A DNA stretch of 64,000 nt from Jeotgalicoccus saudimassiliensis (GTDB taxonomy: Bacteria; Bacillota; Bacilli; Staphylococcales; Salinicoccaceae), in assembly GCF_000756715.1 (NCBI RefSeq), contig NZ_CCSE01000001.1, forward strand, positions 2,076,001-2,140,000, in the 5' to 3' direction. The notes below the pieces were generated by a model that made no database searches, was not told the origin of the DNA, and worked only from the letters and a program-made list of their open reading frames with translations. Position numbers and translations under genes: made by a program. Shown here piece by piece: positions 1 to 7,938 of this stretch. Numbering within the stretch: position 1 is the first letter of the stretch; the number at the start of each line of letters is the position of its first letter.

Positions 1-1185
1 AGAAAGAATATCGACCGGCACGAAGCTGCGTTGCTGGAAAAATCCAAAGCAAAATATGAAGCCCTGGTTGAATCAGAAGTGATTCCGGAAATGATTCGGG
101 AATCGGAGGGGCCATTAACGGCATCAGAATTGGCGCATATCCATACGCAACTGATAGAAAGCGAAACCGGTTTAACTGAACAGATTAACGGTACGGAAGA
201 TATGCCGACCCGTAAAGCCATTCGGTCGGAACGCTCAGAGATTCGCAAATCCAAGAAAGCGATGAAGGATTACTTGGACCGACGGCTCAACTACCAGAGA
301 CAACGCTCACTGATGGGCGATCGCAACAGTTATTCCAAAACCGATACGGATGCGACATTCATGAGAATGAAAGATGATCACATGCAGAACGGTCAGTTGA
401 AATCCGGATATAACTTACAGATTGCGACCAACAATCAGTTTGTACTGGGATACGATATTTATTGGAATCCCACCGATACCCGCACGCTCGATCCATTTCT
501 TCATACGATGCAGCACACGTTCCAACACCTGCCGGAATATATTGTCGCCGATGGAGGGTATGGCAGTGAATTCAATTATGAGTGCGTGGCCGACAAATAT
601 GAACGTGAGGCATTGATTCCCTACAATACGTACTATAAAGAACAAAAGAAACGGTATAAAACAGATGCGATACATCCGAATCATTGGGAATATAACGAAA
701 TCGATGATTACTATGTCTGTCCGAACAATCACCGACTACCTTTGAAACGTCATACCACTCGAACGGACACATATGGTTATCAGCGAGTATTTAAAATATA
801 TGAATGCGAGGACTGTCGGGATTGTCCGTTGATGGCGTTGTGTAAAACATCTGCACCGGACCAGCCGAAACGGATTCAAAAAAATATGAACCTGGAGTAT
901 TTCAAAGCCCAGGTGACGCAGACGCTTTCAAGCCCAGAAGGTCGACGTCGATATGCCCAACGCAAAATCGATGTCGAAACGACTTTTGGGAATTTGAAGG
1001 CGAATTTAGGGTTCACTCGGATGTCTGTACGAGGGAAAGATCCGGTGCGTAACGAGCTGGGCATCGCTTTAATGGCGGTGAACCTGAGAAAACTCGTCCG
1101 GCAACCTGTACTTTCTATACTCAAACAATCACAAAACGGCTTGGACATCTTAAAATCAAGATGTCCAAGCCGTTTCTCTTATTGA
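1..1185 (+). CDS. IS1182-family transposase, 5' truncated by window edge
   Basis: DDE transposase of an insertion sequence. The frame is open from base 1, so the start lies outside the window and only the C-terminal part is seen. The catalytic-domain segment ADGGYGSE carries an Asp, a Cys-rich insert follows (CEDCRDCPLMALC), and the conserved block ending in RKIDVETTFGNLK carries the catalytic Glu. This layout is typical of IS1182/IS1272 transposases. No frameshift or stop is seen in the visible part. The element ends three bases before the stop codon of the methyltransferase gene on the other strand. Family assignment is from resemblance. Confidence 0.85.
   Translation, partial: RKNIDRHEAALLEKSKAKYEALVESEVIPEMIRESEGPLTASELAHIHTQLIESETGLTEQINGTEDMPTRKAIRSERSEIRKSKKAMKDYLDRRLNYQRQRSLMGDRNSYSKTDTDATFMRMKDDHMQNGQLKSGYNLQIATNNQFVLGYDIYWNPTDTRTLDPFLHTMQHTFQHLPEYIVADGGYGSEFNYECVADKYEREALIPYNTYYKEQKKRYKTDAIHPNHWEYNEIDDYYVCPNNHRLPLKRHTTRTDTYGYQRVFKIYECEDCRDCPLMALCKTSAPDQPKRIQKNMNLEYFKAQVTQTLSSPEGRRRYAQRKIDVETTFGNLKANLGFTRMSVRGKDPVRNELGIALMAVNLRKLVRQPVLSILKQSQNGLDILKSRCPSRFSY
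1134..1180 (+). terminator. hairpin overlapping the end of the transposase gene
   Basis: Perfect 18-bp inverted repeat (1134-1151 and 1158-1175) with a six-base loop, followed by CTCTT. It spans the last transposase codons and probably ends transposase transcription or blocks read-through out of the element. The T-run is short, so termination is an inference. Confidence 0.6.
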
Positions 1186-1189
1186 TTCA

Positions 1190-1208
1190 GGGCTTTTGTC
1201 CCAGCCCC
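1190..1208 (-). repeat. right terminal inverted repeat of the IS1182-family element
   Basis: Read on the minus strand this is GGGGCTGGGACAAAAGCCC, the type of end seen on staphylococcal IS1182/IS1272 elements. It marks the probable right end of the element. The left end is outside the window, so the match between the two ends could not be tested. Confidence 0.6.
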
Positions 1209-1211
1209 TTT

Positions 1212-1982
1212 TTATCGTTTTACAGCATTCAGCAGCATTGCTTCGCCCTGGAATGTTTCAACTTTGCCGTCAAATTCCTTTATGCGGAATTTCTGTTTTA
1301 TATCCTCTTCTGTGTGAATCATAATATGATTCAGGTTCTCTGTCTCTTCGTGTGTCAGCTGCATGCGGGCGCACCAGTCTTCAAAATCAAATGTCTTTTC
1401 AAAACGGTGCATATCAAAAATTTCAAAGTCTGCCATTTCCAGCATCCGGAACCATTCTGTTTTCTTCCATGCGCGGAAATGGCTGTAGTCTCTCAGCTTT
1501 TCAATTTTATTATAAAAATGATCGAATTCGTCTTTTTCAGGTACTGTATTATCATTTAGCAGAAAACGCCCTCCCGGTTTTAATACCCGGGAAACTTCGC
1601 TTATAAATGATTTAATATCAGGGAAATGATGAGGGGCAATACGGCATGTGACGATATCGAATGTGTCATTGTCAAAAGGCATTTTCTCTGCATCTCCTTC
1701 AATGAAATCCACATTGGTATGCCCGCTGCCGGTTATGAATTTTTCAGCGGCATCCAGCATTTCCGGAGTCAGGTCGAAAGCTGTCACATGATGTACAAGC
1801 AGTGCCAGTGCGTTTGCGGTGTGACCGCCGCCTGTTGCGACATCTAATGCAACGTCTTTTTTATCGGCGTTCGCCATTTCAATTAATGTATGTAAATCTC
1901 CGCCGAGCCGGTGTATTTTACTGCTGACGTATGAACCTGCACTTTTGCTGAACTGCTTTTTAACATCCTGTTTATTATCCAT
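1212..1982 (-). CDS. class I SAM-dependent methyltransferase (UbiE-like)
   Basis: Transfers a methyl group from S-adenosylmethionine to an unknown acceptor. Motif I is DVATGGGHTAN near residue 47, followed by the acidic turn TAFDLTPEM, motif II EGDAEKMPFD and the post-motif block RVLKPGGRFLL. The start is placed at the second ATG because an AAAGG ribosome binding site lies nine bases before it, while the first ATG at 1991 directly abuts that site. It is the last gene of a minus-strand lipid-type operon, 22 bases after the membrane-protein gene, so a lipid or headgroup acceptor is plausible but unproven. Its downstream region is occupied by an insertion sequence. Confidence 0.8.
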   Translation of the reverse strand: MDNKQDVKKQFSKSAGSYVSSKIHRLGGDLHTLIEMANADKKDVALDVATGGGHTANALALLVHHVTAFDLTPEMLDAAEKFITGSGHTNVDFIEGDAEKMPFDNDTFDIVTCRIAPHHFPDIKSFISEVSRVLKPGGRFLLNDNTVPEKDEFDHFYNKIEKLRDYSHFRAWKKTEWFRMLEMADFEIFDMHRFEKTFDFEDWCARMQLTHEETENLNHIMIHTEEDIKQKFRIKEFDGKVETFQGEAMLLNAVKR

Positions 1983-2004
1983 TGTTTTCATCCTTTATAC
2001 TTTT

Positions 2005-2550
2005 TTAAAATGGGCTGTGTATGCTGAAGTATATAAAGTAGACAGTAATCCATACACAGCACCAGATGATAATTTTTAAACGTCCTGATAACGTTGTAAA
2101 TACATAGCTTGACAGTACGAATGCCACTGTAGATACAGCGATAAATCTGAGCAGTCTTGCAGGAACTGTAAACAGCAGAAACAGAACAATTCCTGTGTAT
2201 TCAGGTGCGGCTGCAGCAAACAGTTTATAGGGTACGCCGAACAGGGGACCGGTAATCAATGCTGTCAATATACTGTCGGTCATAGCGCGGTGAACATGTT
2301 CAATCATGTAATCGTGAACCGCAGGAATACCGGTCATAAAAGCTTCTGCCCGCCCGGCATCGAGACTGCTCCAGATGAACACATATACACCGCCGGCCGC
2401 TGCGCCGGTAACACAGATGAGGTTCGCGTAAAGAACATATTTAAATTTTTTTGTCCGGAGTGCGTGCAGCGACAAAATAACATCCGGGATGATAAAAAAC
2501 CATACAGCTTCACTGAATCCCCATATAAAAACCAGCATCATCATTACCAT
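2005..2550 (-). CDS. uncharacterised polytopic membrane protein
   Basis: 181 residues, with about five hydrophobic segments and little soluble sequence. It starts with a hydrophobic stretch containing WGFSEAVWFFIIPD. No family could be named with confidence. The first seven bases overlap the end of the acyltransferase gene, so the two are translationally coupled. The position between an acyltransferase and a methyltransferase suggests a part in the same lipid process. ATG codons at 2550 and, slightly downstream, in the run MVMMM are all possible starts. Confidence 0.65.
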   Translation of the reverse strand: MVMMMLVFIWGFSEAVWFFIIPDVILSLHALRTKKFKYVLYANLICVTGAAAGGVYVFIWSSLDAGRAEAFMTGIPAVHDYMIEHVHRAMTDSILTALITGPLFGVPYKLFAAAAPEYTGIVLFLLFTVPARLLRFIAVSTVAFVLSSYVFTTLSGRLKIIIWCCVWITVYFIYFSIHSPF

Positions 2551-3170
2551 TCGTTAAAGTGTCCTTCCCGCTGCAGTGTATCCATACGTTCGTTCAGTTC
2601 CGTCATAAAATCATGACGGTTATCCGTATAGTAAAACGTCTCTCCGACAAATATATCGATAAAAAACGGTACAAACACAAATGAACCTTTCGGCAGCGCT
2701 TTACCGAGACCGTGAATAAACAGCGGCACAATCGGAATACCCGGTTGTTCACGCATCAGATAATATATTCCGCTTTTGTATTTACTCAGCTGTTCCGCTT
2801 CGCCGCGTGATCCTTCCGGAAACAGAATAATAATTCCATCATCATCGAGCGCTGACAGTACCGGCTCAAACATTCCCCTGAAATCGCGTGTCATCTTTCG
2901 TTCAATCGGAATGATGTTCATTACTTTCGTCGAGAAGAAAGCGAGGAATTTATTTTTCATAAAGTAATCACCCGCAGCCACCGGACGGACTTTTGAAAAG
3001 CTTCTTCCTCTAAACAGAGACATCAGCACGAGTGTATCGAGGTGGCTGTTATGATTCGCAATAATGACGCACGGACCTTTATCCGGCAGCTTATTCCTGC
3101 CGCGTATATTAAGTCCGAGGATAAACAGAATAACCGGTCTTACCAAAATAGCAAACAGCAGATTTTTCAT
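2544..3170 (-). CDS. PlsC-type lysophospholipid acyltransferase
   Basis: Acyltransferase of the 1-acyl-glycerol-3-phosphate O-acyltransferase family, adding an acyl chain to a lysophospholipid or similar acceptor at the membrane. It shows the catalytic motif NHNSHLD (NHx4D) near residue 39 and the acceptor-binding motif FPEGSRG near residue 115, with an N-terminal hydrophobic stretch. The start at 3170 is preferred because AGGTG lies just upstream; GTG at 3179 and ATG at 3176 overlap that site. It sits between a CdsA-like gene and a membrane-protein gene. It may be an accessory enzyme rather than the housekeeping PlsC of phosphatidate synthesis. Confidence 0.85.
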   Translation of the reverse strand: MKNLLFAILVRPVILFILGLNIRGRNKLPDKGPCVIIANHNSHLDTLVLMSLFRGRSFSKVRPVAAGDYFMKNKFLAFFSTKVMNIIPIERKMTRDFRGMFEPVLSALDDDGIIILFPEGSRGEAEQLSKYKSGIYYLMREQPGIPIVPLFIHGLGKALPKGSFVFVPFFIDIFVGETFYYTDNRHDFMTELNERMDTLQREGHFNEW

Positions 3171-3179
3171 AGTCATCAC

Positions 3180-4118
3180 CTAAAAGTAGAAGTATCTCGT
3201 AAAGTGGAAAAACAGCGGTGCTGTATATGTCAGTGAATCGACACGGTCTAAAATTCCGCCGTGCCCCGGAATAATTGCCGAGGTATCTTTAATATTCAAA
3301 TCCCGTTTCAGTGCAGAAATATTAACATCACCGATAAATCCGGTCAGTCCGATATACAGCCCGGCAATAATGCTTGCAACAAGGGAAAACGGTGTAATCA
3401 GCGGAGCAAGTATAACAGCGAGAACTGTCGTCGTCAGCACACCGCCGATAAATCCGGCCCATGTTTTATTAGGAGACACTTTTGGAATGATTTTCTTCTT
3501 GCCAAGCATTTTCCCCCATATAAACTGTGCAACATCATTCGCCTGTGTCAGGACGACGAGAAACAGTACCAGTCCTGCTCCGGCAATGCTGTTTTCGCGT
3601 CCCGGCAGCACGAGCAGAAATGCAAGATGGGACAGCCCGAATACCATCAGCATGACTCCCCATTGAACTGTCGCAATAGATCGGAGGAAGTTTTTTGTCT
3701 CCCCGACGATAATTGCCTGTATCGGAATAAGCAGGAACATATATACAGGTATGAATACGATAAACATGCCGTACCAGCCGAGATATATTAACAGAAACTG
3801 AATGGGAATCGTCAGATATGCCCAGAACAGAACGAGCCGGTGTGCGCGGTTAAACGGTATAAGTGAAAAATATTCTTTCAGCGCAAGGAAGCAGAGCAGA
3901 GCCATAAAAATCAGTGAAATGGTCGAATGAATAACGAGGGCAAACGTAAAGATTATAAACATCACCCACCAGGAGCGGATACGCATTTCAACTTCTTTCA
4001 GGCCGTCCGAATTATTTTTCTGTTTCATAAGTTTAGTAATAATTGTCGAGATGACGAGTACTGCTACGATACCAATCAGTACGTAAAGTACTTCATCTGT
4101 CAGTAAATTTATATTCAT
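3180..4118 (-). CDS. CdsA-like phosphatidate cytidylyltransferase
   Basis: Makes CDP-diacylglycerol or a related CDP-lipid from phosphatidate and CTP. 312 residues with eight or so membrane segments. The C-terminal signature is present: ALKRDLNIKDTSAIIPGHGG followed by ILDRVDS, matching the CDP-diglyceride synthase pattern. Its stop-start overlap with the upstream CDP-alcohol phosphatidyltransferase gene (TGATG) ties the two together: one would make the activated lipid and the other use it. A housekeeping cdsA normally sits with uppS and rseP, so this is probably a second, pathway-specific copy. Confidence 0.85.
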   Translation of the reverse strand: MNINLLTDEVLYVLIGIVAVLVISTIITKLMKQKNNSDGLKEVEMRIRSWWVMFIIFTFALVIHSTISLIFMALLCFLALKEYFSLIPFNRAHRLVLFWAYLTIPIQFLLIYLGWYGMFIVFIPVYMFLLIPIQAIIVGETKNFLRSIATVQWGVMLMVFGLSHLAFLLVLPGRENSIAGAGLVLFLVVLTQANDVAQFIWGKMLGKKKIIPKVSPNKTWAGFIGGVLTTTVLAVILAPLITPFSLVASIIAGLYIGLTGFIGDVNISALKRDLNIKDTSAIIPGHGGILDRVDSLTYTAPLFFHFTRYFYF

Positions 4119-4720
4119 CAGTTTTCCTCCAGTCCGCCAAGTACGCGTTTATAAATATTAACTGCGATTAACAGTGAAGCGGCAATAAAGACGATGTGCA
4201 GGTAGGGTTCAAGCGGGACGCTGAACAGAATAAGTACTGAAACAGCGCCGATCAGAAAGGCGCGGTCACTCTTACCCATCGGACCGTCGTACCGCCGTTT
4301 GCCTGAAGTGACTTCCGCAAGAACACCTGACATTTCGCTGATGATGGAAAGCGCGATAAATATAATAACAGCCGCCTGGAACGTTTGAGTCAAAAGTATA
4401 AAAGGTATGAACAATACAGTATCGCTGATAACATCGGTGAGTTCATTTAAAAACTTGCCGAGCCTGCTTTCCAGATTGAATTTCTTTGCAAGTACACCGT
4501 CGATGGCATTCATTGCCATCCGGACAAACATAAAGACAGGAAGTACCGCATATATCCAGCCGGACTCAAAATTGAAATAAAAAAGCATACCTATAATTAT
4601 GGATAATAGGCATGCTGATACAGTCACCTGGTTAGGGGTGACATTATGTTTATAAAGATAGTCGACGAACGGCATAAGCATCTGCTGGAATTTTGGTTTT
4701 AATTCATAAATGCTGATCAT
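4118..4720 (-). CDS. CDP-alcohol phosphatidyltransferase family protein with altered signature
   Basis: Membrane enzyme expected to swap CMP of a CDP-alcohol for another alcohol. About six hydrophobic segments. The family signature DxxDGxxARx8GxxxDxxxD is present in spacing but altered: NAIDGVLAKK near residue 72 and GKFLNELTD after it. The first Asp is Asn, Arg is Lys and the third Asp is Asn. The second and fourth Asp are kept. The same kind of change is, to my memory, found in the YnbA-like subfamily that also neighbours a CdsA-like gene. First gene of the lipid-type operon. Substrate unknown; activity may differ from that of PgsA. Confidence 0.75.
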   Translation of the reverse strand: MISIYELKPKFQQMLMPFVDYLYKHNVTPNQVTVSACLLSIIIGMLFYFNFESGWIYAVLPVFMFVRMAMNAIDGVLAKKFNLESRLGKFLNELTDVISDTVLFIPFILLTQTFQAAVIIFIALSIISEMSGVLAEVTSGKRRYDGPMGKSDRAFLIGAVSVLILFSVPLEPYLHIVFIAASLLIAVNIYKRVLGGLEEN

Positions 4721-4752
4721 TTAAAATCACTCCAATATTCTTTAGCCGGAAG

Positions 4753-5181
4753 CTAGTATTTAATTTCCCGATCGAGCAGATACAAAATGATACTTTCGGT
4801 TTCTGCGAGAAGTTTAAACCCTTTATACTGCAGCCACGTCTTTGCAAACGATGTACGGTAATGCGTGTGGGATAATATGTATATTTTACTGACATCTGCT
4901 GTTTCATTTAAGTAAGTGTCGAGCAGTTTTGAACCGATGCCATGTGTAGGATAACCGGCATGCATGACGATTTCTGCAATATACTGGTTCATATTACCGT
5001 CACCGTTTGAACGGATAATACCGACCAGCCTGTTTTCGTCACGGACTGTAATACAGTAATCCGAGCCGAGGATACTCTGATAGAGTTCATCGTAATCTGT
5101 GTAGAGTTCTTCATCTCCGGATGTGTAAAGTTCGACAACGTCGTCGCGGGACATGTTTTTCTCATTTGAAATAATAACCAT
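4753..5181 (-). CDS. GNAT-family N-acetyltransferase
   Basis: 142-residue single-domain acetyltransferase using acetyl-CoA; acceptor unknown. The central part has the expected strand-loop-helix: AEIVMHAGYPTHGIGSKLLD, where the RGxGxG-like pyrophosphate loop reads YPTHGIGSK, then a C-terminal YKGFKLLAET typical of the family. GGGGTGAACC before the ATG is a good ribosome binding site. It lies 32 bases upstream of the lipid-type operon on the same strand and could be cotranscribed with it. No specific partner is suggested. Confidence 0.75.
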   Translation of the reverse strand: MVIISNEKNMSRDDVVELYTSGDEELYTDYDELYQSILGSDYCITVRDENRLVGIIRSNGDGNMNQYIAEIVMHAGYPTHGIGSKLLDTYLNETADVSKIYILSHTHYRTSFAKTWLQYKGFKLLAETESIILYLLDREIKY

Positions 5182-5234
5182 GGTTCACCCCGTGTTTAAT
5201 GTAAGTACTTTATTATAACAAGAATTTTCTGACA

Positions 5235-5263
5235 TTGAAAGAAACTGTACTGTTGTTTATAAT
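5235..5263 (+). promoter_or_regulatory. sigma-A type promoter before the 5-oxoproline region
   Basis: TTGAAA at 5235-5240 and TATAAT at 5258-5263 with a 17-base spacer. It would drive the small SRPBCC-like gene at 5332 and, since the next gaps are short and no terminator is visible, probably the whole operon to 12065. Confidence 0.6.
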
Positions 5264-5331
5264 CATAACTGTATACGGTTTCAAATAACAGTGATATGAA
5301 AGTAAAATACTTGGGAAACAGGGTGGAATTA

Positions 5332-5763
5332 ATGGAACTTCAATTACAATTGTATTTTTATCATCGGGAAATAGATAAAACACCTGCGGAAATTTTCAGA
5401 ACGGTTGACAGCGACGAGGCACTGTTAAAAGGTATTGAAAAATTAACTGATATTGAATATCTCAACGGTGCATTAAATTCACGTGAAGCGGGTACAAAAG
5501 GTATATTACGATATGGTGATTCGCCTGTCGAAACTGAGATTACCAGTTATACAAAGAACAGAAGAATTGAGCTTAAAAAAGAAATAACTGCCGGGACGCT
5601 CGTGACAATGTTTAATGTCGTTCCGGTTGAAGACCGTTCGGAAGTGACAATATCGACGAAGCTGTTTACGGATTCTGCAGCGACATTTGCAGTCTATGCA
5701 CTGAAGATTCCAAGAATTAAAAAACAGTTTAACCAGAATATGGAGCGACTCGAAAACAGTTAA
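5332..5763 (+). CDS. small SRPBCC/START-like protein
   Basis: 143 residues. The pattern of an early strand with an aromatic run (LQLYFYHREIDKTPAEIF), a long beta-rich middle and a C-terminal helix (PRIKKQFNQNMERLENS) suits the SRPBCC (polyketide-cyclase-like) ligand-binding fold, but no motif proves it. The start at 5332 is chosen because GGTGG lies five to six bases before it; the ATG at 5296 has no such site. It is first in line before pxpB (34 bases apart) and could be cotranscribed with the operon. No ligand can be named. Confidence 0.55.
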   Translation: MELQLQLYFYHREIDKTPAEIFRTVDSDEALLKGIEKLTDIEYLNGALNSREAGTKGILRYGDSPVETEITSYTKNRRIELKKEITAGTLVTMFNVVPVEDRSEVTISTKLFTDSAATFAVYALKIPRIKKQFNQNMERLENS

Positions 5764-5797
5764 CGGAGTTATGCATTGAACGGAAGGGAGCATGACC

Positions 5798-6526
5798 ATG
5801 GAAGTAAAACAGTATGCGGAAGATGCACTGACAATTAATCTCGGCAGCGAAGTTGATGAGCGGATCAACAGACAGCTGGTTCAGCTGAAAAATGCTGTCA
5901 CCGGGCTCGGGCAGGAAGGCATCACAGATATCGTTTTATCCTATACGAGTCTAATTATTTATTTTGATGTGCTGAAAGCCGACGTAAAAAAAATAACGAA
6001 AGCAGTTCAGAAGCTCAATATGGATGAGCTGGAAGACCGGGAATATACATATAAAACCGTTAAAATACCTGTATGCTACGGCGGGGATTTCGGACCGGAT
6101 CTCGGACTTTTTAAAGAGAACGGCCTGACTCCGGATGAAGTCATCCGGATGCACAGCAATACAGAGTACCTTGTCTATATGCTTGGATTTATGCCGGGAT
6201 TCCCGTTCCTTGGGGGACTCAGCGAGAAGCTGCATAAAGCCAGACTTGATTCACCGCGTACAAATATCCCGGCAGGCTCGGTCGGCATCGGCGGGCGTCA
6301 GACAGGTATGTATCCGTTTGATTCCCCGGGCGGCTGGAATCTGCTCGGCAGAACACCGATACCGCTTTATGACAGTGAACGGGAGAATGCGATTCTCTAC
6401 GAAGCCGGAGACAGAATTATCTATATACCGATAGATGAAAAGGAGTACTGCCGTATAAAAAATGCGTATGCAGACGGTGAGTACACGGTGGAAGTCGAAA
6501 CAAGAGGTGAAGAGCATGGCGCTTAA
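5798..6526 (+). CDS. pxpB: 5-oxoprolinase subunit B (KipI-like, AHS1 domain)
   Basis: With PxpA and PxpC it forms the ATP-dependent 5-oxoprolinase that opens pyroglutamate to glutamate. The conserved family block MLGFMPGFPFLGGL is near residue 130, followed by RTNIPAGSVGIGGRQTGMYP, which is diagnostic of the KipI/AHS1 family. The ATG at 5798 fits the GGGAG site (eight bases away) better than the ATG at 5792, which abuts it. The 3' end overlaps pxpC by 11 bases. In Bacillus subtilis the homologue was first named KipI, an inhibitor of sporulation kinase A; no such partner is expected in a non-sporulating coccus. Confidence 0.9.
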   Translation: MEVKQYAEDALTINLGSEVDERINRQLVQLKNAVTGLGQEGITDIVLSYTSLIIYFDVLKADVKKITKAVQKLNMDELEDREYTYKTVKIPVCYGGDFGPDLGLFKENGLTPDEVIRMHSNTEYLVYMLGFMPGFPFLGGLSEKLHKARLDSPRTNIPAGSVGIGGRQTGMYPFDSPGGWNLLGRTPIPLYDSERENAILYEAGDRIIYIPIDEKEYCRIKNAYADGEYTVEVETRGEEHGA

Positions 6527-7505
6527 AATTATTAATCCGGGACTTTTTACGACTGTACAGGATTTAGGCAGGTACGGTTATGAATCATACGGTTTCACAC
6601 CTGCGGGGGTCATGGACTATGAAAGCTTTTATCTCGCGAATGCACTGCTCGGCAACAGTAATGATACCGCTGTGCTCGAGATGACTCTTTACGGGGTAAC
6701 TTTTGAAGTGCTGCACAGTACAAGCATGGCAACAGCAGGCGCATTGATGGAACTGACAATTAACGGTGAACCTTATAATACAGGAACCGCGCTCGATCTT
6801 GTTAAAGGGGACATCGTGAAGTTTGGCGGAGTAAAATCAGGCGCCCGTACATATGCAGCTTTCAGCGGCGGACTGGATCTGCCGAAGGAGCTCGGCAGCT
6901 ATTCCACACATACGCGAAGCAAAATGGGCGGCTTTAAAGGCCGGGTGCTTGAAGCAGGGGACGTTTTACCGGTTAAAGGTAAAATTGTTGAGCACAATTT
7001 TAGAAGCATTCGGAAAGAAAAAGCTGAAGGTACTGAAATCCGGTTTATTCCGGGACAGCAGTATGACCGTTTCACAAAAGACAGCAGACTCGCTTTTGCA
7101 GACAGTGAATATACAGTAACAAAAGACAGTGACCGGATGGGGGCCAGACTTGAAGGTACGGTACTGGAGTCATCCGACGCTGACGATATATTAAGTGAAC
7201 CGACGCAGTTTGGCAGTATTCAGGTACCGAAAAACGGTCAGCCGATTATTCTGCTGGCAGATCGCCAGACAGCGGGCGGCTATAAAAAAATCGGTACAGT
7301 TGCCAAAGTGGACCTGCCTAAAATTGCCCAGAAAAAGCCGGGTGAAAAAATTACATTTACAGAAATCAGTGTGGAAGAAGCATCCGGTTTATACAAAGAC
7401 AGCCTGAAAGCACTGACTGACGGGACTTACATTGAAACTTCAGTGAAATTTAATAATGCGAGAAGACGGGATGCTTTAAGCATTGCGCAATTAATGGAGG
7501 GCTAA
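6516..7505 (+). CDS. pxpC: 5-oxoprolinase subunit C (KipA-like, AHS2 domain)
   Basis: Partner of PxpB. The family opening TTVQDLGRYGYESYGFTPAG is at residues 11-30, and the block IILLADRQTAGGYKKIGTV near residue 248 is the second conserved region. Start ATG 6516, with AGGTGAAG just upstream, inside the end of pxpB (translational coupling). AHS1 and AHS2 together resemble the carboxyltransferase part of urea carboxylase, which matters here because biotin carboxylase and biotin carrier genes follow directly. Confidence 0.9.
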   Translation: MALKIINPGLFTTVQDLGRYGYESYGFTPAGVMDYESFYLANALLGNSNDTAVLEMTLYGVTFEVLHSTSMATAGALMELTINGEPYNTGTALDLVKGDIVKFGGVKSGARTYAAFSGGLDLPKELGSYSTHTRSKMGGFKGRVLEAGDVLPVKGKIVEHNFRSIRKEKAEGTEIRFIPGQQYDRFTKDSRLAFADSEYTVTKDSDRMGARLEGTVLESSDADDILSEPTQFGSIQVPKNGQPIILLADRQTAGGYKKIGTVAKVDLPKIAQKKPGEKITFTEISVEEASGLYKDSLKALTDGTYIETSVKFNNARRRDALSIAQLMEG

Positions 7506-7509
7506 CGCA

Positions 7510-7935
7510 ATGAATTATAAGGAAATTAAAAAACTGGTTAAATTACTGAAAGAAGAGGACCTTGCTGTACTGAGTGTTTCGGACAATGACACGTACATTC
7601 ATATCGAACAGAAAAACAGCGGTACTGTAACGGAGCAGTCTTCGCCTGCTTTTGAGCCGGCAGGAACTGAAGCGGCGTCTTCGGGGCTTGTTGAGATTAC
7701 AGCGGGACAAATTGGTACATTTTATAATCAGAAAGATGAAAACAGTGATGAAACATTTGTTTCAGAAGGCAGTAAAATATCCAAAGGAGACCAGGTTGGA
7801 TTTATCGAAGCGATGAAAGTGTTCAACGACGTGAAAAGCGATGTATCCGGAACAGTTGAAGAAATTGCTGTCAGTAACGGGGACGCTGTTGAATTCGGTG
7901 ACGTACTGATTCGCGTGCGTCCGGAGGAGGCGTAG
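7510..7935 (+). CDS. accB: biotin carboxyl carrier protein (AccB-like)
   Basis: 141 residues. The C-terminal biotinyl domain has the motif FIEAMKVFNDVKSDVSG near residue 100, where the Lys of AMK would be biotinylated by BirA; the usual Met after AMK is Val. The N-terminal segment (YKEIKKLVKLLKEEDLAVLS) is like that of AccB, and a Ser/Pro/Ala-rich linker joins the parts. It is four bases after pxpC and three before accC. This may be a second copy devoted to the 5-oxoproline operon rather than the fatty-acid enzyme. No carboxyltransferase genes of the AccA/AccD type are nearby. Confidence 0.9.
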   Translation: MNYKEIKKLVKLLKEEDLAVLSVSDNDTYIHIEQKNSGTVTEQSSPAFEPAGTEAASSGLVEITAGQIGTFYNQKDENSDETFVSEGSKISKGDQVGFIEAMKVFNDVKSDVSGTVEEIAVSNGDAVEFGDVLIRVRPEEA

Positions 7936-7938
7936 CAG

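Larger units (their letters stand above)
1..1208 (+). mobile_element. IS1182-family insertion sequence, right portion
   Basis: Transposase fragment plus right terminal repeat. The element abuts the 3' end of the minus-strand phospholipid-type operon, where a terminator would be expected. IS1182-family elements often insert at terminator-like inverted repeats, so it may have landed in that operon's terminator. This last point is inference. Confidence 0.75.

Noticed and set aside
3261-3791. 176-codon plus-strand ORF opposite the CdsA-like gene
   Set aside because: Antisense shadow: composition is odd (many Cys, His, Asn), it matches no family, and the minus-strand gene is clear.
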